Shown one piece after another: positions 31,610 to 38,551 of a stretch of DNA of 38,551 bases. The position numbers and the translations under genes were made by a program. The stretch comes from Spirosoma fluviale (GTDB lineage Bacteria > Bacteroidota > Bacteroidia > Cytophagales > Spirosomataceae): assembly GCA_945885545.1 (NCBI GenBank), contig CAMCYZ010000010.1:1-38551 (forward strand). Direction: 5' to 3'. Below the pieces are notes generated by a model. The model saw only the letters and a list, made by a program, of their open reading frames with translations, ran no database searches and was not told where the DNA came from. Position 1 is the first letter of the stretch, and every line of letters starts with the position of its first letter.

Positions 31610-33159
31610 ATTTCAATTCCGTTTTCTTTTAAAATATTTTTTATTTCAGGTTGATTATCAAAGTCTTGGTAAAACTCTTTTTGGTTTATTAATTCCTTTT
31701 TTAAAATCTCAATTCTCTTTTTGTATTTCTTGTTCGAGATTAAGTTATTGTTCTCCTTCGGGTCATTTTTTAAATCATAAAATTCCCAACCTGGAGGATA
31801 TTTCATTTTACTTCGCTCTGTATCAAGTCTATTTTGACCGTAAAACAAAACTAATTTATATCTGTCTGTTCTAATACCCAAATGTGCCGGACGTTCAGGT
31901 TCATTACTCCAATATCTATAATAAATAGTTTTCCTCCAATTTTCTGTGCTAGAATCCTTCAAATTTTCTCTAAAACTTTTGCCTTGAAAATTCTCTGGAG
32001 CCTTTATTCCTGCAAAATCCAAAAATGTTGAAGCAAAATCAATATTCATAATTAAATCAAAATTGCTGCTGCCTGCTTTTATTTCTTTTGGATATGAAAT
32101 AACAAATGGCATTCTGAGCGATTCTTCATAAATAAATCTTTTATCAAAGAAACCATGTTCACCCAAAAAATAGCCTTGGTCGCTGGTATAAACTACAATG
32201 GTGTTTTCGGTTAGATTATTTTGGTCTAAATAATCTAAAATCTTACCGATGTTTTCATCAATAGTTGCTGCTGCCCGCAAATAATCTTTAAGAAATTCTT
32301 GATAAATTTTTATCCGAGATTCCTCTTGATTTAATCCAGATAAATTAAATTTTTCTCCAGGATAAGAATCTCCTTTTGATTTTTCGTATCGTTTTCCCAA
32401 AATTTCTAAGGGCCATCCATCATGGGTTCTTCCAGAATTTGCAGCAGAAAAATCCATTAAATTTTGAGGAATTGGTAAAACATCATCTTTTAAAAAGTCC
32501 CTTTGTCTTTCGGGATAATCAAAAGGCTCATGCGTAGCTTTAAATTGCGTACATAGAAAAAACGGTTTTGATTTATCTCTCTTGTCTAACCATTCTAAAG
32601 ACATCTCCGTAATTGCATCATCACAGTATCCTTTGATAACTTTTTCACCTTCTTTTTCAAGACTATATTCACCTTTTTTTATCATTAAAGGGTTGTGATA
32701 CCTGCCTTGTCCTGGCAATATGGTGTAATCCCCAAAACCCATAGGCTCTGCATTAAGATGCCATTTGCCGAAAAGAGCCGTTTTATAGCCATTTTCTTGT
32801 AATTTTATGGCTACTGTTACTTTTTCAGTCTCAAGTGAGCCACTTAAATCATAAACATTGTTTTTATGGCTCATTTCACCGGTGAGAATAGAAGCTCGGC
32901 TTGGCGTGCAGATTGAATTGGTGCAAAAAACATTTTGGAGCAAAGCCCCATTTTTCGCCAAACGCTTTATATTATCGTTTTTTACATAGTCTTTCAAAAT
33001 TCCGCCGTATAAGCCCCATGCTTGGGAAGTATGATCGTCAGACAAAATGAAAAGTATATTGGGCTTTTTTTGACCAAAAACACCCATATTTATTAAATAA
33101 AGTAAAATGAAATACTTGAATTTTAATTTCTCAAATTCTAGAAAGTTTATTGCTTTCAT
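31606..33159 (-). CDS. Secreted type I sulfatase, second copy
   Basis: A 517-residue sulfatase, only distantly like its neighbour. The signal peptide runs to about residue 29 (YLINMGVFG), the metal site opens with NILFILSDDHTSQAWG, and the formylglycine cysteine is Cys84 in CTPSRASILTG. GKWHLNAEP and YTSDQGYFLGEHG are the remaining catalytic blocks; the EHGFFDKRFIYEESLRMPF stretch is typical of the iduronate-sulfatase-like and mucin-active groups. It is the first gene of the operon, preceded by about 140 bases of very AT-rich DNA without a clear promoter. It should act in the periplasm or outside the cell on sulfated glycans. Confidence 0.92.
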   Translation of the reverse strand: MKAINFLEFEKLKFKYFILLYLINMGVFGQKKPNILFILSDDHTSQAWGLYGGILKDYVKNDNIKRLAKNGALLQNVFCTNSICTPSRASILTGEMSHKNNVYDLSGSLETEKVTVAIKLQENGYKTALFGKWHLNAEPMGFGDYTILPGQGRYHNPLMIKKGEYSLEKEGEKVIKGYCDDAITEMSLEWLDKRDKSKPFFLCTQFKATHEPFDYPERQRDFLKDDVLPIPQNLMDFSAANSGRTHDGWPLEILGKRYEKSKGDSYPGEKFNLSGLNQEESRIKIYQEFLKDYLRAAATIDENIGKILDYLDQNNLTENTIVVYTSDQGYFLGEHGFFDKRFIYEESLRMPFVISYPKEIKAGSSNFDLIMNIDFASTFLDFAGIKAPENFQGKSFRENLKDSSTENWRKTIYYRYWSNEPERPAHLGIRTDRYKLVLFYGQNRLDTERSKMKYPPGWEFYDLKNDPKENNNLISNKKYKKRIEILKKELINQKEFYQDFDNQPEIKNILKENGIEI

Positions 33160-33292
33160 TTTTTTTAATTTTTTTAAAATAAAAAACCCAAATTAATGAT
33201 TTTTTTTATTAAAGTAAATTATTCTTTCCCCATAATTGCTTTTAAATAGAATTAAACAAGAATGAATGCTGAACCAAGCATAATATTTTTTG

Positions 33293-33300
33293 TAATTTTG
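33293..33300 (+). promoter_or_regulatory. -7 element (TAATTTTG) before gpmI
   Basis: TAATTTTG is an exact TAnnTTTG. Transcription from about 33307 would start after the possible GTG start (33304) and before the TTG start (33331), so it supports the latter. No clear TTTG box lies upstream. Confidence 0.45.
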
Positions 33301-33330
33301 TAAGTGATTTTAACCAAAAATATTAATATT

Positions 33331-34866
33331 TTGAACAAGAAAGTAATTTTAGCGATACTAGATGGTTGGGGCATACCAAAACCAGGAGAAGAATGGAGGT
33401 CGGCCATTGAAGCCGCAAATGTGCCATTTTTTAAACATTTAATGGCTACCTACCCCAATAGCACACTTGAAGCATGCGGCAGAGCAGTAGGCCTACCCAA
33501 TGGACAAATGGGCAACTCTGAGGTGGGTCATACCAATTTAGGTGCAGGTAGGGTGGTTTATCAAGAACTTGAAAAAATAAACGTAGCGGTAGAGGAAGGA
33601 AAAATTGCCAAGGAGCCCGTTATGGTAGATGCTTTGGCTTATGCCAAAACCAACCATAAAAAAGTACATTTTATAGGATTATGCTCGGATGGTGGCGTAC
33701 ACTCGCACATCGAGCATGTGAAAGGTCTTTGCAAAATAGCTTCCGAAGCAGGGGTGAAGGATGTTCTTGTCCATGCTTTTATGGATGGCCGTGACTGCGA
33801 CCCGAAATCCGGAAAAGCTTTTATAGCTGATTTGCAAAATACTTTAGACCAAACGGGTGGCAAAATAGCTTCCTTGACCGGCAGATACTTTGCGATGGAC
33901 AGAGACAAACGTTGGGACAGGGTAAAACTAGCCTATGATGCCATGGTAAATGGGATTGGAGAACTGCAGGTTTCGAAAGATGAAATATTAGACAGTATTC
34001 AAAAGTCCTACGATGCAGATATAACAGACGAATTTTTGAAACCAATTGTGGTAGTTGAAAACGGCCAACCTATTGGAAACATTAAGGCTGGAGATGTGGT
34101 AATGTGTTTCAATTTCAGAACGGATAGAGGTCGTGAAATAACGGAGGTTTTAACTCAAAAGGATTTTCCCGAACAAGACATGCAGGCACTTGACTTGTAT
34201 TACATCACGATGACCAATTATGATGAAACTTACAAAAATGTGAAGGTAATTTATGACAAAGACAATCTGAATAATACGCTGGGAGAGGTTTTGGAAAAAG
34301 CTGGTAAAAAACAAATACGCTCGGCTGAAACTGAAAAATATCCGCACGTAACCTTCTTTTTCTCGGGTGGAAGAGAGGAACCTTTTGTGGGTGAAACCAG
34401 GTTATTGTCGCCATCACCAAAGGATGTGGCTACCTATGACTTGAAGCCTGAAATGTCTGCAAAAGATCTGGCCAATAATTTAGTTCCTCAACTTCAGAAA
34501 GGCGAAGTTGATTTTGTTTGTTTAAATTTTGCAAATCCTGATATGGTAGGTCATACTGGTGTTTTTTCGGCAGTTGTAAAGGCCGTTGAAACAGTGGATG
34601 AGTGTTTGAAACAAGTGGTAGAAGCTGGTTCGGCCAATGGCTACACCACCTTGGTGATAGCCGATCACGGCAATGCAGACTTTATGCTCAACGACGATAA
34701 ATCGGTAAATACGGCCCATTCATTAAATCTTGTGCCGTTTATTGTAGTGGATGATACTTACAAAGGTCAGCCTAGAAGTGGTAAACTTGGCGACGTGGCC
34801 CCTACTATTTTGAGTATTATGGGACTAGACATTCCGAAAGAAATGGATGGGAATGTATTGGTCTAA
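33331..34866 (+). CDS. gpmI: 2,3-bisphosphoglycerate-independent phosphoglycerate mutase
   Basis: A 511-residue GpmI, a manganese-dependent glycolytic enzyme. The start is read as TTG, giving MNKKVILAILDGWG, the usual family N-terminus; a GTG nine codons upstream would lie before the predicted transcript start. The phosphoserine is Ser63 in GQMGNSEVGH. Metal-binding blocks are VHAFMDGRDCDP, FNFRTDRGRE, NFANPDMVGHTG and IADHGNAD followed by NTAHSLNLVPF. Length fits the family. It stands alone and is closed by a terminator. Confidence 0.95.
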   Translation: MNKKVILAILDGWGIPKPGEEWRSAIEAANVPFFKHLMATYPNSTLEACGRAVGLPNGQMGNSEVGHTNLGAGRVVYQELEKINVAVEEGKIAKEPVMVDALAYAKTNHKKVHFIGLCSDGGVHSHIEHVKGLCKIASEAGVKDVLVHAFMDGRDCDPKSGKAFIADLQNTLDQTGGKIASLTGRYFAMDRDKRWDRVKLAYDAMVNGIGELQVSKDEILDSIQKSYDADITDEFLKPIVVVENGQPIGNIKAGDVVMCFNFRTDRGREITEVLTQKDFPEQDMQALDLYYITMTNYDETYKNVKVIYDKDNLNNTLGEVLEKAGKKQIRSAETEKYPHVTFFFSGGREEPFVGETRLLSPSPKDVATYDLKPEMSAKDLANNLVPQLQKGEVDFVCLNFANPDMVGHTGVFSAVVKAVETVDECLKQVVEAGSANGYTTLVIADHGNADFMLNDDKSVNTAHSLNLVPFIVVDDTYKGQPRSGKLGDVAPTILSIMGLDIPKEMDGNVLV

Positions 34867-34889
34867 AATAGTTTAAACTATATAAACGA

Positions 34890-34920
34890 AAAAACTCTTG
34901 ATTGCTCGGGAGTTTTTTTT
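34890..34920 (+). terminator. Rho-independent terminator of gpmI
   Basis: AAAAACTC and GAGTTTTT pair around a 12-base loop, with eight T at the end (34913-34920). It begins 23 bases past the gpmI stop. Confidence 0.78.
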
Positions 34921-34950
34921 ATGGCTTTCACTTTAGGTTAAATATTATAA

Positions 34951-35711
34951 CTACAAATTAGAATCAATACCATTAATATGTCGAACGATTTTAATAAGGT
35001 CAGAAGGATTTTGCAGGCTCAGGTTATTCTTCTCGGCAAATGCTTTTGCCTTGCCTTCGTTTTTGTCAAAAATCTTGAATTTCTTACCTACACGCTGCAT
35101 TTTGTTTTGATAGTTAATAAAAAAAGTAGTTTCTTTCACAAAATATCCTTCAAAACCATCCCTAGTTTGCTCGTAGCCATTTTTATCGCCCTCCGTGGCA
35201 GGAACATATTTACATATAATATTTTTAAAGAGTTCTAATTCACCTTCCACTAGCTTTTGATAATATAAAATACCTGCACCTGCGTATTTATTTCGATAGT
35301 TTCGAAACGTAATACAATTGATAGTAAACTCTAGTGGCCTCAACTCCATGGCTTCTTTGTCTGGTCCAATCGAAAAAACAATGAATTTGTGACCAAATTA
35401 AAGGCCATATAACCCTTTGAAATTCCACCACCAGCCAATGAAACCGACCCATTAAACCATCCATTATTGAAAAAAGGAGTCCCTTTGTAAACTCTAGCAA
35501 AATCATTTCTGCTTTGAAGTTTGATGTTGGGATTCTTATATTCTGAAACCAATACGGTATCATTTCCAATTATTTCAATTTTACAATCAGATGCCAAGAT
35601 AGAAAGCTGGTCAAAGAAAAACAAGGGAGCATTACTCTGACCAAAAGTATCCAATTGCGTAAACGCAATCAAAAAGGCTGAAATTAGGTAATTCTTCATC
35701 AGACTTTTCAT
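34951..35711 (-). pseudogene. Secreted hypothetical protein gene, split by a one-base frameshift
   Basis: Two frames on the minus strand fit end to end as one protein. The first (35711 to about 35376) has a signal peptide ending TQLDTFGQ and a globular start containing GTPFFNNGWFNGS. The second (to 34951) continues with GPDKEAMELRPLEFTI and a long basic C-terminal half. The join is a T6 run in the mRNA sense (A6 at 35373-35378 on the given strand): one extra T restores NSLFF-SIGPDKEAMEL and a product of about 253 residues. As read, the first frame ends 12 codons later and the second lacks a signal peptide. The family is not recognised. This may be sequencing error, real decay or recoding. Confidence 0.6.
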
Positions 35712-35837
35712 TTTGTGCTAAATCCCCATTACTACCTAAAATAAGTATATTTATTTCAATCTTATTCAGATTTCTGCAAATAAAAACACAATTTTATTTT
35801 CTCTTTGCGATTTTATGAAATTAAAAAGAGTATCAAA

Positions 35838-36741
35838 TCAATTTGTGTTTAACAATACTTGTGAACCTTTGCTATTTCCCATGATAACAATTTTGGTATT
35901 TGGAGAAGCCGCCAAGTCTTTCTGAGCCTTTATTTGTTCATATTGCAGCTGTTTGTCTGTTAAAGTAGAAGTTATAATTGGCTGATAATCGGCAATACCT
36001 TGTGCTTCCACCCGCTTTCTCTCGGCCTCTTGCTTTTCTTTTTGAAGTACAAATTGCATCTTTTGAGCATCTTGCTCTGCATTAATTTTAGACTTTATGG
36101 TCTTCTTAACAGATTCTGGCAAGGCTATATTTCTCACTAAGAGTTGTTCTAAAACCAAACATCTGTCCTTAAAATCCTCTTCAATAGAATTAAATATACG
36201 TTTTTGGAATTCATCTCTTTTGGTCGAATATAAGGCAATAGCATCATAGTTGGCTGAAATATCTCTGATGCGGGTTCTAGAAAGTGGCCTCACGACAACG
36301 TCCACGTAGTTTAAACCAATCTGTTTGTAAATATCTGGTGCTTTTGCTGAAACTATCCTAAAAAAACCGTAAAGTCAATAGTAACTTCAAGGCCATCAGC
36401 TGACAAAACCTTTATAGCATCATCGCCAGACTTTGAACCCTCATCATTCACGCCAGACATGGTATAATTCTGGGTTTTCAAATCTAATTCTTTTATATCA
36501 GCCATCGGATTTACGAAATTCAAACCACTGAGAGCGTTTCTTTTTTTACATTTCCAAAAATCAACTGAACACCTACCTTACCCGCATCTATTTGCACCAC
36601 ACATTTGGAAAGAACACCAAAAACAACTACAACAATACCAATAATCCGAATTAAACCTGCTCGCCCTGAAAGTGGGCTATTCACTTTTTTAAGGTTATGT
36701 GCCAACAACAAAAATGCTATACCTACAATAGCAATACTCAT
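35838..36741 (-). pseudogene. Prohibitin/SPFH-family membrane protein gene, two one-base frameshifts
   Basis: Three consecutive frames rebuild one prohibitin-like protein of about 300 residues: a membrane anchor (IRIIGIVVVVFGVL), the SPFH start VQIDAGKVGVQLIFGNV, then ALSGLNFVNPMADIKELDL, the middle VLSADGLEVTIDFTVF, and a long coiled coil ending KIVIMGNSKG. The first join needs an A8 where A7 is present (T7 at 36541-36547 on the given strand). The second needs T8 where T7 is present (A7 at 36360-36366). Without correction the product stops soon after KKETLSVV. Both joins equal a -1 frame change at A-AAA-AAA and T-TTT-TTA. Intact members form membrane rings that guard FtsH-type proteases. Confidence 0.78.
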
Positions 36742-36861
36742 TCGTTTTTGAGTTTATTAGAACAAATGTATGCCTAGTTTATGTCATTTCTAACAAATAT
36801 TTATGAATGGGATATTGGACTACAAATACGTCCTAAAATTTATTTGGTGTAAAGGCAAAAA

Positions 36862-36888
36862 AATGCCCGAACAATCTGCTCGGGCATT
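36862..36888 (-). terminator. Rho-independent terminator of the SusD-like gene
   Basis: AATGCCCGA and TCGGGCATT form a 9-base GC-rich stem around ACAATCTGC. On the minus strand it follows the stop codon by 20 bases and is followed by a run of seven U. Confidence 0.88.
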
Positions 36889-36908
36889 CTACATACTGTG
36901 ATCATTTT

Positions 36909-38551
36909 TTAATACCCAGGATTTTGCTTTAACGTTTCTTTACCTGCAAGCTTACTATTTAAAATCTCTTGCAAAGGAATTGGATAATATTCGTGTCTTC
37001 CTTTGATAAATGAAACTCCATTAAAATAAGCTCTTTTTTCCTTTTCTTTGGCATAATAGGCATTCAAAGTGACATCAGCAATGCCCCAACGAACCAAGTC
37101 AAAATAACGATGACCTTCCATAGCAAGCTCAATTCTTGTTTCAAACCTTGTAGTTTCTCTTGCAGCCACCTTGTCTGTCCATGGAGCAGAATATTCTTTG
37201 ACAACATAATTGGCTGCAGGTTTACCGTCCGATGCCATAACAAAACCATCAGGATTTGCCGCACGTCTTCTTATCTGATTAACTAACTCACGTGCTTTTT
37301 CTAATGAGCCCACCTCAATCTCACATTCAGCCAACATAAGCAGGACATGAGAGTAGCGAATCAATCTATAATTATTGGCATTCAAACGTGGATTAGGTCC
37401 CGTATTGATACCAATATCTGAGCGATATGGCAAGTGTTTCTTCGGTGAATAAGGGCCTGCATACGCTTGATCACGAATATAACCCGCTCCTGTATGAACA
37501 CCCCAATCCAAAAATGTAATTCCTCTACGTCCAACTGTCCAGTCTAAACGAGGGTCAAAAGTACCTGCATCAGGAGTGTATGCATCGGTTACCTTTAGCC
37601 CTTGGTCATTCTTAACATCTACATCATTAAATGTTTTTAGGAGAGGAAGTCCATCGGCATCGGTTTTAAATGAATTTACCAAATTTTGGGAAGGTTGGTA
37701 AAAACCACAGCATGTGGTTACACCTCCAAACGACGGATAATTTAATGTTGCACCTGTATTTCCATTCTCATTGCCCGGTGCACCGTCGTTTACAGAAAAT
37801 TGAATAGAAAATACTGATTCTGCATTGTTGTTAGTTACAGCTCTAAAATTATCATGATACTTTGGCATTAATGAATACTTCTTACTATCCACAATAGCCT
37901 GGAGGATAGGCATGGCCAAGGCAAATTTTTGTTGGAACATATAAGCTTTGGCTAACATAGCACCTGCTGCCCATTTGGTAGGACGACCCGGTTGAGCCTG
38001 ATTAACGGGAAGTACATCATAAGCAGCTTTTAAATCAGCTTCTATATTTGGCCAAATATCCTTATCATTTGGTAGTTTTGTACTTGCAAAATCATCAGGA
38101 TTATAGGTTTTTTCATCGATGTAAGGTACCATATTAAACATTTTCTTTAATTCAAAATGATAATGACCTCTTAGAAACCTAACTTGAGCATTTACTTGTG
38201 CTTTCTCAGCCTCTGTCATATCCGTGGCTTTTGCCATAACCAATAGAACGTCATTTGACCTAGCTATTCCATCGTAACAAGCCGACCATTTTCCCCTGAA
38301 ATGATTATTGTCTGGTAAAATATTCTTTTGTTCTATAAAAGATATTTCGGGTTGGTCACCTGAGGTGGTTCCTTTGTAAGCATTGTCAGCTGAAACCTCA
38401 CCATAAATCCAGTTATCTGCCGAACCATGCCAAGACGAAAACCCAGCAACGTTGTTAGTACCTGTTCCATCGATTAATGAATATGCACCTACCAACAAAA
38501 AATTAACTCCAGCCTTATTGGATAATGTGGCTAAAGATTGTACGCCTTTTG
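36909..38551 (-). CDS. SusD/RagB family nutrient-binding outer-membrane protein, partial
   Basis: The last 547 residues of a SusD-type protein that runs off the right edge; the signal peptide and lipidated cysteine lie outside. Reading begins KGVQSLATLSNKAG, the helix that follows the mature N-terminus. The four TPR-like helices are visible (QVNAQVRFLRGHYHFELKKMF, WAAGAMLAKAYMFQ, YSHVLLMLAECEIEVG), and the C-terminal block has RFETRIELAMEGHRYFDLVRWG, the signature of the SusD_RagB family, ending with KQNPGY. It caps a SusC-type TonB-dependent transporter and captures glycans or peptides; the susC partner should lie upstream, just outside the window. Confidence 0.96.
   Translation of the reverse strand, partial: KGVQSLATLSNKAGVNFLLVGAYSLIDGTGTNNVAGFSSWHGSADNWIYGEVSADNAYKGTTSGDQPEISFIEQKNILPDNNHFRGKWSACYDGIARSNDVLLVMAKATDMTEAEKAQVNAQVRFLRGHYHFELKKMFNMVPYIDEKTYNPDDFASTKLPNDKDIWPNIEADLKAAYDVLPVNQAQPGRPTKWAAGAMLAKAYMFQQKFALAMPILQAIVDSKKYSLMPKYHDNFRAVTNNNAESVFSIQFSVNDGAPGNENGNTGATLNYPSFGGVTTCCGFYQPSQNLVNSFKTDADGLPLLKTFNDVDVKNDQGLKVTDAYTPDAGTFDPRLDWTVGRRGITFLDWGVHTGAGYIRDQAYAGPYSPKKHLPYRSDIGINTGPNPRLNANNYRLIRYSHVLLMLAECEIEVGSLEKARELVNQIRRRAANPDGFVMASDGKPAANYVVKEYSAPWTDKVAARETTRFETRIELAMEGHRYFDLVRWGIADVTLNAYYAKEKEKRAYFNGVSFIKGRHEYYPIPLQEILNSKLAGKETLKQNPGY

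Noticed and set aside
35373-35378. Programmed -1 frameshifting at the T6 run of the hypothetical secreted gene
   Set aside because: The zero-frame context is G-TTT-TTT, a poor slippery heptamer, and no clear stimulatory hairpin was seen; a missing base is simpler.
35288-35569. Open frame of 93 codons on the minus strand spanning the break in the hypothetical secreted gene
   Set aside because: It is the third frame across the join. Its residues do not continue either flanking half.
1-38551. tRNA or rRNA genes, CRISPR arrays, phage or transposase genes
   Set aside because: No cloverleaf-like segment, regularly spaced repeats or transposase and integrase motifs were recognised on either strand by eye; a covariance-model search would settle the RNA genes.

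Overview
The window is AT-rich chromosomal DNA of a Bacteroidota bacterium, most likely a Cytophagales-type relative (the order is an inference). The signs are a SusD/RagB nutrient-binding protein, a BBP2-type porin, secreted sulfatases, the long (about 650 aa) IspG, and the Bacteroidota promoter form TTTG-N19-TAnnTTTG, whose -7 half recurs before several genes. I see no phage, insertion sequence, CRISPR array, tRNA or rRNA.

Layout. 1-2660: start of an outer-membrane porin (cut by the left edge), a roughly 500-base gap with dyads, then a divergent ferredoxin / acyl-CoA reductase pair. 2693-9697: the most unusual block. An esterase faces away from a tight six-gene operon of a second esterase, an ATP-grasp ligase, a YbdK-type carboxylate-amine ligase, a class I glutamine amidotransferase, a diverged ATP-grasp-like protein and a class III aminotransferase. 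This looks like a small-molecule or peptide-amide pathway whose product I cannot name. 9754-14150 (minus strand): thioredoxin, OmpA-type lipoprotein, and the group ispG, small membrane protein, MmcQ/YjbR protein, gamma-glutamylcyclotransferase-like protein. 14282-17709: queE with an acetyltransferase, a 2-hydroxyacid dehydrogenase, and an RsmB/NOP2-type RNA methyltransferase. 17775-23268: an Rrf2 regulator overlapping an aldehyde dehydrogenase, a membrane protein, a RecD-like helicase, dapA and a PAP2 phosphatase. 23296-27985: a 45-codon membrane peptide, a Cu(I) P-type ATPase and a small HMA metal-binding protein, with ispF facing them, then an M16 peptidase. 28175-33159: a DUF308-like membrane protein, a decayed gene, and an operon of two sulfatases plus a glycosylasparaginase. 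33331-34866: gpmI. 34951-36741: two genes broken by one-base homopolymer shortfalls, one encoding a prohibitin-family protein. 36909-38551: SusD-like protein, cut by the right edge.

How the genes work together. IspG and IspF are two steps of the MEP isoprenoid pathway. The copper ATPase and HMA protein form a copper export set. The sulfatases and asparaginase could together strip and cleave sulfated glycoprotein glycans, and the SusD protein and porin fit a glycan-scavenging lifestyle. The amidoligase operon is the best candidate for an undescribed system. The three homopolymer frameshifts between 35373 and 36547 need raw-read checking before they are called decay or recoding.
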